From Mesoterricola sediminis (lineage in GTDB: Bacteria; Acidobacteriota; Holophagae; Holophagales; Holophagaceae), in contig NZ_AP027081.1 in assembly GCF_030295425.1 (NCBI RefSeq), positions 1,116,001 to 1,180,000 of the forward strand: DNA of 64,000 nucleotides, in the 5' to 3' direction. Each line of letters opens with the position of its first letter. Position 1 is the stretch's first letter. The position numbers and the translations under genes are program-made. Below the pieces are notes generated by a model, which saw only the letters and a list, made by a program, of their open reading frames with translations, was not told the origin of the DNA and searched no databases. Positions 25,452-34,274 of the stretch are shown here, piece by piece.

Positions 25452-26339
25452 TCAGGTCTTGAAGACATGCTCCCGGTGCCAGGCGAGAAAGACCGGATGG
25501 GGGCGGTGGTCGGGATGCTCAGGAGGCATCAACAGGCGGTCGGGACGGAGTAGCCTGCCCAGGTCGTCCGGCAGGCCTCGGGGGGAGACCAGGATACGCA
25601 GGTCATCCTCGATGGTCAGCAACCCACGGTCGAAGAGCCAGTGGAGGGTCCCGGTGAGCGCGAGGCCATTCCTTACCGAATCCGGGCCATCCGAGGCCAC
25701 GGGACGGATATGGGCGGCCTGGACTTCCGGCCTCCCTCCCCCATTGATGAGTCGCAGGCCGGAGAATGCGCAGGTTTCCCGGTAGGCTTCGCGGACCTTG
25801 CGCCTGAAGGCCTCATCCCTGAAGGGACGGGTGATGCACTGGGCCACAAGGGGTCGGGCGTCCCAGGTTACGGCCTCTTCCGGAATGCCCTGGGCCAGGG
25901 CCGCGTCCTTGGCCTCCCAGGGGGCCAACTGGCGATGGAATCCCTCCCGGACGATCGCTTCGAATTCGGAGGCCGGGAGGGTTCGAACGGCACGCCCGAA
26001 GGCGCCCTTGCTTGTGCTCCCGTCCGATTTCTGGAGGGCGGATTCCCAGTAGGTTCCATGCCCTTGGAATCCCACCGCCCGGTCAAACTCCTGGTACCCG
26101 TCCAGGTAGGCATAGTGATGCTCTGGGGAGCGTGGGTCGGACTCTACACGGAGCACCCTGGCCATGGCGAAATAGGCTTGCCTTCCGCCCCGCAGGCTTC
26201 GCCTGGGTTCGTAGTAGACGATCCAGTCCCCCACCGCCGCCTTGACCTGATTCAAATAGGTCTGGGGGAAGTGGTACCGGAATTCCGGCAGGTCGTCGTA
26301 GATCGAGCCCACCGACGCGGTGAAGACTGCATTGGACAT
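25452..26339 (-). CDS. HNH endonuclease, putative restriction-type
   Basis: The 295-residue protein has a C-terminal HNH_2-type domain: CAFSGLRLINGGGRPEVQAA, then HIRPVASDGPDSVRNGLALT and HWLFDRGLLTIEDD, with the His-Asn-His positions visible. The N-terminal ~130 residues (DWIVYYEPRRSLRGGRQAYF) look like a separate DNA- or modification-recognition domain. It lies downstream of the TOTE-type primase-helicase on the same strand; endonucleases are regular partners in such systems. The 122-bp gap from the preceding gene shows no promoter I can support. Confidence 0.82.
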   Translation of the reverse strand: MSNAVFTASVGSIYDDLPEFRYHFPQTYLNQVKAAVGDWIVYYEPRRSLRGGRQAYFAMARVLRVESDPRSPEHHYAYLDGYQEFDRAVGFQGHGTYWESALQKSDGSTSKGAFGRAVRTLPASEFEAIVREGFHRQLAPWEAKDAALAQGIPEEAVTWDARPLVAQCITRPFRDEAFRRKVREAYRETCAFSGLRLINGGGRPEVQAAHIRPVASDGPDSVRNGLALTGTLHWLFDRGLLTIEDDLRILVSPRGLPDDLGRLLRPDRLLMPPEHPDHRPHPVFLAWHREHVFKT

Positions 26340-26461
26340 GATGGACCAGGCTACCAGGTCCCATGGTTGGCCGGGCATCTGGTTGTTTGCGCCTGTAGAA
26401 CCCGATGCTGATCCTCGCCCACGGTCGCCGGCAAGGCGGACGCTCTGGATGACTATGGACG

Positions 26462-26881
26462 TCAATCCGCCATGACATCCGCGTCTGTATTCCTGAAGAC
26501 CTCTTCCCGGATGATCCGCTCCGTCGCCTCTTCCAGATAATCCCCCAGGGCCTCGGCCAACTGGCTGAATTCCGGCCAGAGGATGTCGTTCACGAACCGG
26601 GGGACCACCGACAGCATGACCGTCGTCCTCCGCTGGCCATGCCGGCGGTAGGGCTTCAATCCGTACCTGCGGCAGAGGGCCAGGAACAGCCTCACCTGCC
26701 ACCCGTCGGCCAGGGTGAAGCGCATCTCGATGGGGCGCTCCGTGGATTCGAACTCTCGCAGTTTCTCCAGGATGCGGTCCCGGGCGGCCATGGCCGCCGC
26801 GCGCTCCCCATGGGTGGAGGCGCCTGCGAACAGGGCCTCGATCTTCCGCAACTTCTCGCGCAATTCCTTTTCGGTGGTCAT
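26462..26881 (-). CDS. Small DUF2786-like protein
   Basis: The 139-residue protein begins with ELREKLRKIEALFAGASTHG then ERAAAMAARDRILEKLREFE, a pattern like DUF2786 helices, followed by a charged domain with YGLKPYRRHGQRRTTVMLSV. Its ATG overlaps the TOTE helicase stop by 4 bp, implying translational coupling and a shared pathway. No catalytic residues are recognisable; a nucleic-acid-binding accessory role is only a guess. Confidence 0.65.
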   Translation of the reverse strand: MTTEKELREKLRKIEALFAGASTHGERAAAMAARDRILEKLREFESTERPIEMRFTLADGWQVRLFLALCRRYGLKPYRRHGQRRTTVMLSVVPRFVNDILWPEFSQLAEALGDYLEEATERIIREEVFRNTDADVMAD

Positions 26882-29256
26882 GGCTCGTCCAAGGTGTCGG
26901 TGAACAGGGCGCCCTGACCAGAAGTCTCTCCAGGCTGGTACCCCATGGACCGGTAAGTCCTGAGGCGCTTTTCGAACATCTTCCGGAAGACGGGCACGGA
27001 GGCGTCCTGGTAGTCGTAAATCCTGACTTCCTCCTTGCCTTCTCGGAGGCGGTGGAGGCGCCCCGCGTACTGGACGAGGGTTCCCTTCCAGGCGATGGGC
27101 ATGGCGAGGACCAGGGTGTCCAGCCGGGGGTCATCGAACCCTTCGCCGATGTACCGCCCGATCCCGAGGATCAGCCGGGATTCCCGTTCCGGGACTTCGG
27201 CCAGCCTCTCAAGGGCGAGCCTGCGCTGCTTGGCGGGGATGCCTCCGTGGAGGATGACGACATGCTGGGCGGCATCCTGCAGGGCCTCCTTGAGGCGCTC
27301 CAAGTGGTCCTTCCGCTCCGTCAGGACGATCGGAGAGCGGCCTTCGCCCAGCGCGTCCCGGACGTCCTTGGCGATCTGGGCGTTCCTCATGGGGTCGTAC
27401 ACCAGCGCGGCGTAGAGGTCCTGGATCGCGCCTTCACCGAAGAACCGGGTCTCCCGCAGGACAAGGCGGTTGGCAAAGGGGTGGCCGTGTGAAGCGGACC
27501 CCTGGAAGCGGATCTCCCCACACTGGAAGTGAAGGAGACGCTGCAGGCCGTCCCGGCGGAAGGGGGTCGCGGTGAGCCCCAGAACGAACCTGGCCCGGAC
27601 GGCCCGCATGACCCGTTCGAAGGAGACGGCGGGGGCGTGGTGGCATTCATCGACGATCACGTGGCCATACTCGCCCACGAGGTCAAGCACGCCTTCCCGG
27701 GTGGCCAGGCTCTGGATCATGGCCACATCGATCCTGCCGGTGGCCTTGTGCCTGCCGCCGCCGATCTGACCGATCTCCTTGGCGTCCAGCCCCAGGAATG
27801 CCTGGAGTTGCGCGCGCCATTGCTCCATGAGCGGCTTCCGGTGGACCAGGATGAGCGTGTTCACGCCCCTGGCGGCGGTCATGAAGGCTCCCAGGACTGT
27901 CTTGCCCGTTCCGGGCGGCCCGACGAAGATCCCGATATCCTCCTCCATCAGCGCACGCGATCCCGCCTCCTGGAGGGCGGTCAGGGTTCCCTGGAACTCC
28001 ACCTGGATTGGCTGCCCTCCGAAGCGCAGATCTTCCACCTCAAGACGTGAACCGTGGACCGTGAGTAGGTTCTCCAGTTCCTTCCTGCAGCCTCGCGGCA
28101 GGGCGAGATGGGCCGGGTGGTCTTCGGCGGCACAGATGATTCTCGGAGTGCCGTTGGTGGAAAACCGCATGCCCTGTTTCTGGTAGAACTCCGGGTTCTG
28201 GAAGGAGGCCAGCCGCTTGGCCTCGGCCAGGAAAGCCTGGGGCAGCCCCGCCTTCTCCAGGAAGATCTGGCTGGAAAGCGTTGCTCCGACCCTTTCCGGC
28301 ATGGGGCCCAGGACCGCATTCCTGGCCTTGCCCGAAGGTGGGCGCTCCCAGGGCGTCAATTCGTAACCATCCTGGATGGCGTCGAAACGCACTCCCAGGA
28401 TCCGGCCCCGGCTCGAGGCCTTCTCGACGAGGGTTTCCACTTCCCCGGGCGCCATACGTTCCACCGTGGCGAGGTAGGTCCAGGGATCCGCATGGGGTTC
28501 CAGGGCCTCGTCCAGGAACAGGGTGTTGCCGGTCTTGCGGGCCTCGAACTGGAGGGGCAGGACGATCAGGTTTCCGAAGCCCCCCTTGGGCAAGGTGTCC
28601 TGGTTGGGGAACAGACGGTCATAGGAGCTCATGGCCAATTGATGACGGCTGTCCATGGTTTCGGTCAGGAGGAAGCTGCCGAGTTTGCGGGCGAGGATGG
28701 CCGGAACCGGCTCCCGGAAGAAGATCCACGCGTGCCCGCCACTCCCGGACCGGGACCGTTCGAGGGAGACGGGGACGCCCCAGGACCGGCACGTTCGGGC
28801 GAAGGCCTGCAGGTCCTCGCGCCAGCCTTCCTTGTCGAAGTCCACCGCCAGGAGCCAGCAGGTCTCGTCCCGAAGGAGCGGATACAGTCCGATGACATGC
28901 CTTCCCTGGAGATGATCAAGAACCACCTGGTCGGTCAGGGGCGCGTACTCCGGTTCAGGGCCCTGAACCAGGCAAACGGGGGAATACCCTGGTTTTCCCG
29001 CCCTTTCCGGTTTCCTGGAGAACCATTGGCGGGGGTAGACATCCTCCCGGCCACGGAACAGGCTCCTGAACAGGGCGACCTTGGATGCGGGGGTTGAAGG
29101 GCCGAGGGCCTCTCCGGCCCTTTCGGAAGAGGCATGGGGAACCTGGATCCGCCGCAACGCCAGGATTTCGGCCCGCAACCGATCCGCCTCCTCGAGGTTT
29201 TCCGCAAGCAGGCGTTCCAGGTCCTGCAGGCGCAACGACAGGGCGACTTGATCCAT
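26878..29256 (-). CDS. TOTE-type conflict-system protein: archaeo-eukaryotic primase plus SF2 helicase
   Basis: The 792-residue protein has an N-terminal coiled coil (1-40) and then an AEP primase domain: FRGREDVYPRQW, LTDQVVLDHLQGRHVIGLYP, the DxD metal motif in LAVDFDKEG (~135), SRSGSGGHAWIFF (~170), and PNQDTLPKGGFGNLIVLPLQ. The C-terminal half is a superfamily II helicase: Walker A VGPPGTGKT (~444), VDECHH (~534), LGLTATPFRR and QYAGRLHR (motif VI). This combination defines the TOTE-type primase-helicase of predicted anti-element conflict systems. It is coupled to the DUF2786-like gene and divergent from the 379-residue gene. Confidence 0.85.
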   Translation of the reverse strand: MDQVALSLRLQDLERLLAENLEEADRLRAEILALRRIQVPHASSERAGEALGPSTPASKVALFRSLFRGREDVYPRQWFSRKPERAGKPGYSPVCLVQGPEPEYAPLTDQVVLDHLQGRHVIGLYPLLRDETCWLLAVDFDKEGWREDLQAFARTCRSWGVPVSLERSRSGSGGHAWIFFREPVPAILARKLGSFLLTETMDSRHQLAMSSYDRLFPNQDTLPKGGFGNLIVLPLQFEARKTGNTLFLDEALEPHADPWTYLATVERMAPGEVETLVEKASSRGRILGVRFDAIQDGYELTPWERPPSGKARNAVLGPMPERVGATLSSQIFLEKAGLPQAFLAEAKRLASFQNPEFYQKQGMRFSTNGTPRIICAAEDHPAHLALPRGCRKELENLLTVHGSRLEVEDLRFGGQPIQVEFQGTLTALQEAGSRALMEEDIGIFVGPPGTGKTVLGAFMTAARGVNTLILVHRKPLMEQWRAQLQAFLGLDAKEIGQIGGGRHKATGRIDVAMIQSLATREGVLDLVGEYGHVIVDECHHAPAVSFERVMRAVRARFVLGLTATPFRRDGLQRLLHFQCGEIRFQGSASHGHPFANRLVLRETRFFGEGAIQDLYAALVYDPMRNAQIAKDVRDALGEGRSPIVLTERKDHLERLKEALQDAAQHVVILHGGIPAKQRRLALERLAEVPERESRLILGIGRYIGEGFDDPRLDTLVLAMPIAWKGTLVQYAGRLHRLREGKEEVRIYDYQDASVPVFRKMFEKRLRTYRSMGYQPGETSGQGALFTDTLDEP

Positions 29257-29306
29257 GCTGCTCCTTCCAGGTTCAATCTAGCATCTGGCCAGGATGCGGC
29301 GGGGGC

Positions 29307-30446
29307 ATGAGCGAATACCAGTACTACGAGTTCCAGGCCATCGACAGGGCCTTGACGGCGAAGGAGATGGAGGAGCTGCGCCGCCATTCCGCAAGGGCCC
29401 GAATCACGCCCACCTGCTTCACGAACCACTACGAGTGGGGGAGCTTCAAGGGAGACGAGGACGCGTGGATGGAAAGATACTTCGACGCATTCCTCTATCT
29501 TGCCAACTGGGGCACGCGGATCCTTCAGTTCCGTCTCCCTGCGGAGGTCCTGGATCCTGTCAAGGCGGGGGCTTACTGCTTCGGAGAGGGCGCCAGCGTA
29601 AGGAAGAAGGGCGGGAAGACCATCCTGCGATTCGTATCGGAAGATGACCAGGGGGATGACGACCCCGAAGGTGCAGGCCATCTGGCTTCCCTGATCGGGG
29701 CCAGGGATGGGTTGATGAAGGGGGACCTGCGGGCCCTCTACCTGGGGTGGCTGCTGATGGTGCAGGGGGAGGAACTCGACGAGGGCGAGGTGGAGCCTCC
29801 CGTTCCGCCGGGCCTTGCCGGATTGAGCGGCGCCCTCGAAGGCATGGCTTCCTTCCTTCGCATCGACCCCGACCTGATCGCGGCTGCGGCCGCCGGCAGC
29901 GCTCCGCTCCAAGCCCCGGACCTGGAAAGGAAACAGGTGCGCGCATGGATCCAAGGCATGCCGGCGGAGGAGAAGGATCGATTGCTTACCGACCTGCTAC
30001 TGAAGCCGGACCTGGGCCCTATCTTTACGCTCCAGGCCTGCGTGACCAGGGGAAACGTCCCGGAGGCCCCGCCGGGCCTGCGTGGAACCCGGACGGTGGC
30101 CGAACTCCAGGCACTCGCCCAGGCCCGCGGCGCCGATCGAAGGAGGCTGGAGCAAGAAGAACGTTCGAGGAAGCTCCGGATCCGCGAACAGGAGGCAGCC
30201 ATCGCCCGGGAGGCGCATCTCGACCGGTTGAAGGGGCAGGAACATGGACTCTGGGGCCAGGTCGAGGCCCTCTCCGCGACCAAGGTTCCCAGGAACTACG
30301 ATCGCGCCGTTGCCCTCCTGGTGGACCTGCGGGACATGGGGTTCCGCTCGAGGGCCGGTGATTTCGCAAGTCGGCTCGAGGCCTTCCGGACCAGGCACGC
30401 CCAACAGCCCTCCCTCACGAGACGCCTGGACAAGGCCGGCCTTTAG
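29307..30446 (+). CDS. Conserved protein of unknown function next to the TOTE gene
   Basis: The 379-residue soluble protein starts MSEYQYYEFQAIDRALTAKE and contains ITPTCFTNHYEWGSFKGDED. Then come an alpha-helical middle and a long charged coiled coil at ~270-330 (RRRLEQEERSRKLRIREQEA). No catalytic motif or membrane segment is visible. It is divergent from the TOTE gene with 50 bp between starts, which suggests co-regulation. I recognise the N-terminal block as belonging to a conserved uncharacterised family but cannot assign a function. Confidence 0.75.
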   Translation: MSEYQYYEFQAIDRALTAKEMEELRRHSARARITPTCFTNHYEWGSFKGDEDAWMERYFDAFLYLANWGTRILQFRLPAEVLDPVKAGAYCFGEGASVRKKGGKTILRFVSEDDQGDDDPEGAGHLASLIGARDGLMKGDLRALYLGWLLMVQGEELDEGEVEPPVPPGLAGLSGALEGMASFLRIDPDLIAAAAAGSAPLQAPDLERKQVRAWIQGMPAEEKDRLLTDLLLKPDLGPIFTLQACVTRGNVPEAPPGLRGTRTVAELQALAQARGADRRRLEQEERSRKLRIREQEAAIAREAHLDRLKGQEHGLWGQVEALSATKVPRNYDRAVALLVDLRDMGFRSRAGDFASRLEAFRTRHAQQPSLTRRLDKAGL

Positions 30447-30453
30447 GGCTCCG

Positions 30454-31554
30454 TCAGCGCATGCATGCCCTGCATCGGCAAAGCCCAGTGTTCCCGTAGC
30501 GCACCACCCAATCCCGGGTCCGGTGACCGCAGTCCTTGCAGGTCAGGAGACCCTCAGTCTCCGGGCCCATGCGGGAGGGGCCGTCCCTGTGGTCCGGACA
30601 CGAGGTGGCCGGGCCCGCGGCCTGGGCTGCAACGTCGGCCTCCTCTGGGGTCCTTGCCTCCTGGGCATCCTCTTCTTCGGGTTCAATGTCGTCATCATCC
30701 TCGTCGTCCCACCGGTCCCATCGTGGAATGTGGTCCTTTTCCGCCCTGATGGCCGCCTGGCGGCGCTTGCGCTCATCCTCCTCCCGCTTCTTCGCGGCGA
30801 GGGCCTCCTGGTGGCTCATCCATGCCTCATGTTCGCCCGGATGCACAAACTCTCCGGTCCGAGGGTGGAGCAGGATCGCCTCCAGGGGATGCTCCAGGAG
30901 GGTGGCCTGGTGGCCCTGGGGCGGGTGCCGCATCCAGATGCCGCGGCAGGTTGTGAGATGGCGCTTGGCGGGGTCCAGGAAATGGAGGGACTCGTCGCCG
31001 AACCCATACAGGCCGTCATAGGCGGAGTGTTCCGTCAATTCCCGGAGGGTCGCCGACAGGGTGATGCGGCCCTGGCCCGGCTCCTTCACGAGCAATCGCG
31101 CATGGAACACCGGATGCAGGAGCACTCCCAGTTTCCTGCAGGCTTTCAGCATGGCCTCTCGTACGTCCGGCTTGACTGCGGCGGGAACCACCCACCAGGC
31201 AAAGGTCGGTTTGCCAGCCCTTTCCACCCAGCAGTCCAGGGGCCGCGGAAGGCGGGGGGCCGTCTTCTCCAACTGGATGGAATCGGGGAACCGGACCCTG
31301 AGCCAGCCATACAGCAGGGCCCGACATTCGAGGACATCCAGAGAATCCTTGGCCCTGGGGCAATCACCGCCGGCCCGGTGAGCAAAATGCCAGATTCTCT
31401 CCTCACCGGCCCGGACGGTCACGGGCTGCCGGCAGCCTTCGCAGACAATCCGACCCTCCAGGGCCTCCCGCCGCAGATGGTCTGCCCTGGACAGACCGTC
31501 CTCCTTCAGGAGGATCACCTGGCTGGAATCGCTCGTCTGCATGGCGGTGAGCAT
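30454..31554 (-). CDS. CoiA-like protein with C-terminal zinc ribbon
   Basis: The 366-residue protein has the CoiA-like N-terminal zinc motif C38-x2-C41 and WHFAH (55-59), as in competence CoiA proteins, followed by a nuclease-like region (DSLDVLECRALLYGWLRVRF). The middle is helical with a very acidic stretch (EDDDDIEPEEEDAQE), and the end has a Cys-rich ribbon (CKDCGHRTRDW ... CRCRAC). A DNA-processing role is inferred. A truncated, frameshifted copy of its first ~180 residues lies at 37580-38131. Confidence 0.75.
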   Translation of the reverse strand: MLTAMQTSDSSQVILLKEDGLSRADHLRREALEGRIVCEGCRQPVTVRAGEERIWHFAHRAGGDCPRAKDSLDVLECRALLYGWLRVRFPDSIQLEKTAPRLPRPLDCWVERAGKPTFAWWVVPAAVKPDVREAMLKACRKLGVLLHPVFHARLLVKEPGQGRITLSATLRELTEHSAYDGLYGFGDESLHFLDPAKRHLTTCRGIWMRHPPQGHQATLLEHPLEAILLHPRTGEFVHPGEHEAWMSHQEALAAKKREEDERKRRQAAIRAEKDHIPRWDRWDDEDDDDIEPEEEDAQEARTPEEADVAAQAAGPATSCPDHRDGPSRMGPETEGLLTCKDCGHRTRDWVVRYGNTGLCRCRACMR

Positions 31555-31573
31555 TCTCGGCCTCCTGGAGGAA

Positions 31574-32533
31574 TCAGCCTTTCAGGTCCCGGTGGCGCTT
31601 CACATTCAAGGTCTTCCAACGCAGCAGGGGGGAGCTTGCGATCCTGCGCTGCAGGTCGGGATCCGAGGTCAGCCATTCGGGATGGATCTCCCCCTCCTCC
31701 CAGATGGCCCGGATGAATTCCGATTCGTGCCCGCGCACGGGAAGCAGTCGGCGCAGGCCTGAACGGGCTTTTTCCAATTGGGTTGCCGGGTCAGGTTGCA
31801 CATCGGAGGCCCGCAATAGGGGGCGAACCATGCGGTCGAACTCATCGCCGGCTGGATCGGCTGATTCCGGCGTGGCCGTCCTGAGGTCCAACGCTCGGCT
31901 TGCAGCCCCAACGATGACGAAGGGTAGCCTGAGCCGTTCCAGGTCCAGCCCGGGCTGATCGAAAAGGCGGGCGGCATCAACGATGTCCCTTGCCGCCGTT
32001 CGGTCAAGGAGCGCGATCAACTTCCCGGCCGCCAAGTCGTGAAGGCCCATCACCCGGACGTTCTTTGCCTGGAATGAACCCAGGTCCCTGGAATCCAGCC
32101 ATTGTGGCGATTCCAAAGGCACCCGATGGAGGAAATTGAGGTCAACCTCAAGGCTTCCCCCCTGCCCTTGGGCGCCGGCGTAACGCAGCTGCCACTTCCC
32201 TCCGGCGTGATCGGACGGGGCCTTGCGGATGGTGAAGTCGTCCTTTTCGAAGATGGACCTGAGCCTTGCCTCGAGGCCTGGGCGCTCGGCCTGCATGTCC
32301 TCCTTATCCTCCGCGCCGATGTAGTTCAGGTCGATGTCCACGGAGAGGCGAGGGATATCGAAAAGGAAAAGGTTCAAGGCCGTGCCACCCTTCAGGGCGA
32401 GGCGATCCCTCAGGAACGGATCCTGGAAGATATGGTTGAGAAGGCTGATGAGACGGATGACCTTCTCCAGGGATTCGGGCCTGAAGCCTGTGGCTTCGGC
32501 CTCCTTCATCAGGCGTTCCACGGACAGTCTCAC
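31574..32533 (-). CDS. abiEii: AbiEii nucleotidyltransferase toxin
   Basis: The 319-residue protein has the classical AbiEii motifs LALKGGTALNLF and RLSVDIDLNYIG (GG-T and DxD), QLRYAG and EVDLNFLHRVPL, and LHDLAAGKLIALLDRTAARD. It is the growth-inhibiting partner of a type IV toxin-antitoxin/abortive infection system. GTG at 32533 overlaps the abiEi stop (GTGA) and has GGGAGGAG upstream, so it is preferred over ORF extensions inside abiEi. Confidence 0.9.
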   Translation of the reverse strand: MRLSVERLMKEAEATGFRPESLEKVIRLISLLNHIFQDPFLRDRLALKGGTALNLFLFDIPRLSVDIDLNYIGAEDKEDMQAERPGLEARLRSIFEKDDFTIRKAPSDHAGGKWQLRYAGAQGQGGSLEVDLNFLHRVPLESPQWLDSRDLGSFQAKNVRVMGLHDLAAGKLIALLDRTAARDIVDAARLFDQPGLDLERLRLPFVIVGAASRALDLRTATPESADPAGDEFDRMVRPLLRASDVQPDPATQLEKARSGLRRLLPVRGHESEFIRAIWEEGEIHPEWLTSDPDLQRRIASSPLLRWKTLNVKRHRDLKG

Positions 32534-33333
32534 GACGGCTCCTCCCAGGCCCGGTTCCATAGTGCATCCGGCACGATCAAATTCCATCGTGCGGAAAGCC
32601 GGCCGCCCTTCTGCCGGTCCAGGTAGTGCCTGCCCTGCGGGCGGAGGTCCTCGAGTTGCTGCAGGCTGCCTCCCTCGAACGCGAAGTGGTCCTGGTGCTG
32701 CTCAAGGAAAAATCCCGTGAGCGCCGATGTGGTGGCGTTTCCAAGCAGGCAAAGGTAGGCGTGGACTTCCCCCACGTCCACCCATCGCATCTTCTCCAGG
32801 GATCGCCAGGCTTCCTCCCAGCCTCCGGAAAGATCCGGGCGATCCAGGCAGTCGACGAGGGTGCGGGCCTGGGTGGTGACAACCAGATCGACGCCGTGCC
32901 AATCCATCTTCTCCACTCCCATCTGGAAGGCGCTCCTGCCGAGGGCCCTCCTTGGCTGCACCGGGTGGAAATCCAAACCCCGGAATTGCCACCGCCGCAG
33001 GTTTCGTGGCACGAGCACCTGAATGGTCTCGAACGAAGAATGGGCCAGGCCGTGCATCTCCAGGGCCGAATGGTAGGCGAGGATCCCTTCGGGGAAGGCC
33101 CGATGGGCGACAAGGTATCCATCCAGCGGCGATCGTTCAGGTGTGCTTCCCGGCCTGACAGTAGCGAACAGGCCTCTCCGGATGGCCAGGATCCTGCCCG
33201 TTTCCTGGTGATATTGCAGAAGGGCATTGACGGTCTTTGGACTTTGAGCCCGTCCCGACTCCTCTGCGAGGTGGCGCACCATTTCCGTCCGAGTGAACAC
33301 CGGGTGGAGCGCGAAAAAATCGGAGAGGGACAT
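32530..33333 (-). CDS. abiEi: AbiEi antitoxin/autorepressor
   Basis: The 267-residue protein has the AbiEi order: an N-terminal winged helix (PVFTRTEMVRHL, KTVNALLQYHQETGRILAIR, RGLFATV) and the C-terminal antitoxin domain (LAYHSALEMHGLAHSSFETI, ARTLVDCLDRPDLSGGWEEA). It should repress its own promoter. A dyad of 10-bp half-sites overlaps the -10 box upstream. ATG at 33333 is chosen; a TTG four codons upstream is weaker. Confidence 0.9.
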   Translation of the reverse strand: MSLSDFFALHPVFTRTEMVRHLAEESGRAQSPKTVNALLQYHQETGRILAIRRGLFATVRPGSTPERSPLDGYLVAHRAFPEGILAYHSALEMHGLAHSSFETIQVLVPRNLRRWQFRGLDFHPVQPRRALGRSAFQMGVEKMDWHGVDLVVTTQARTLVDCLDRPDLSGGWEEAWRSLEKMRWVDVGEVHAYLCLLGNATTSALTGFFLEQHQDHFAFEGGSLQQLEDLRPQGRHYLDRQKGGRLSARWNLIVPDALWNRAWEEPS

Positions 33334-33351
33334 GGTTGAATCCAATATCTG

Positions 33352-33376
33352 AAAGTCCTAAAAAAATTAGGGCTTT
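33352..33376. promoter_or_regulatory. AbiEi operator-like dyad
   Basis: AAAGTCCTAA-N5-TTAGGGCTTT is a dyad with 9 of 10 half-site matches. It covers the predicted -10 box, consistent with autorepression by AbiEi. Confidence 0.65.
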
Positions 33377-33392
33377 TGATGCTCATTGTCAA
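33364..33392 (-). promoter_or_regulatory. Promoter of the abiE operon
   Basis: On the minus strand TTGACA (33387-33392), a 17-bp spacer and TAATTT (33364-33369) form a near-consensus promoter 31 bp upstream of abiEi. Confidence 0.65.
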
Positions 33393-33525
33393 CTATGTCT
33401 TTTCACCTTGCTGCTCAGGACTTGGCTGGAACCCCTTGCAGACGGGCATTCGAGCCCATTTGGCTCTTTGGCTATTCAACATAAATCCTTGCAATGCTTG
33501 AGCCATGGTCAAACTCAAACTCAGT

Positions 33526-33569
33526 CTTTCACGGCGGCAACACGGGTTCGAATACCGTTAGCCCTACCA
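33526..33569 (+). repeat. tRNA-Glu 3'-end direct repeat, copy 2 (module boundary)
   Basis: It matches 44 bp of the tRNA-Glu 3' end with one change in the T-arm (AATACCG for AATCCCG). It separates modules 2 and 3. Confidence 0.93.
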
Positions 33570-33573
33570 GCAA

Positions 33574-33607
33574 ACACCCTTGAGAAATCAAGGGTGTCCT
33601 TGTTTTA
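33574..33607 (+). terminator. Terminator after tRNA fragment 2 (flank type A)
   Basis: A 10-bp stem ACACCCTTGA/TCAAGGGTGT with loop GAAA is followed by CCTTGTTTT, nearly identical to the terminator after the intact tRNA-Glu. Confidence 0.8.
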
Positions 33608-33635
33608 TATCGGCATGCCTCCTGGAGGAAGGGCG

Positions 33636-33656
33636 GCGTGCTCCACGAAATGCTCC
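33636..33656. repeat. Module-end repeat, copy 2
   Basis: It is identical to the 21-bp unit at 23050-23070 and placed the same way behind a type A terminator. Confidence 0.65.
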
Positions 33657-33802
33657 AAGCACTTAGGCTCGGGAAACCGGGCCTTTTGCTTGCCATCGGG
33701 CATATGGCGGGCATGGACGCTCCGGAACGAGGGCGACCGACCCGGAAGGGAAGGGGTCTTTGGTCTGCGCCATTGCCCCGCCGTTGCCCGGGCGCCAGAC
33801 CT

Positions 33803-34267
33803 TCATCGGTCCCGGGCGGGGGCCGGAGATACCCGAACCTGGGCCTTGGGCGGGTGTGGGGCATGCCGGGTTGCGGATTTCCATGCGGCCCGGAAAGCCC
33901 CATAGGGTTTGAAGCAGTCGCTGTCGGCGGTGTCCCACCAAAGGATCTGACCGTTGTGCCGAAGGACCACCAGACGATCCAGAAGGGTGGAGGTCGAAGC
34001 CTCGCCAACGCAGTCCGGGTCAAAGCGAACAGCGAACATGAAATAGCCTTTCGTCGACTCCTCCAGGTCCGCGAAAAGGCACCGCCCGTGAATGGTGGGC
34101 CAGACCTTGTCTTTGATCACCTGTGCGATGACCCGCTGGGCGGCGGCCTCAGGTGAGAGGCCCCGGACCAACGTCTCTGGGCGCGGGGCCCTGGGCCACC
34201 CGGGTGTTCCCTGGAGCAGCAGGGGCAGTCCAACGGACCAAACCCAGGGGTGAAACGCAGGTCTCAA
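33803..34267 (-). CDS. Small hypothetical protein, possibly secreted
   Basis: The 154-residue product has a hydrophobic N-terminus (WVWSVGLPLLLQG) that may be a signal peptide, and a compact domain with GRCLFADLEESTKGYFMFAV and LVVLRHNGQILWWDTADSDC. It starts 7 bp after the DUF4139 gene stop, so it appears to be the last gene of a three-gene operon. I do not recognise the family. The Pro/Arg-rich last 20 residues may not be part of the fold. Confidence 0.55.
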   Translation of the reverse strand: MRPAFHPWVWSVGLPLLLQGTPGWPRAPRPETLVRGLSPEAAAQRVIAQVIKDKVWPTIHGRCLFADLEESTKGYFMFAVRFDPDCVGEASTSTLLDRLVVLRHNGQILWWDTADSDCFKPYGAFRAAWKSATRHAPHPPKAQVRVSPAPARDR

Positions 34268-34274
34268 GGGGCGA

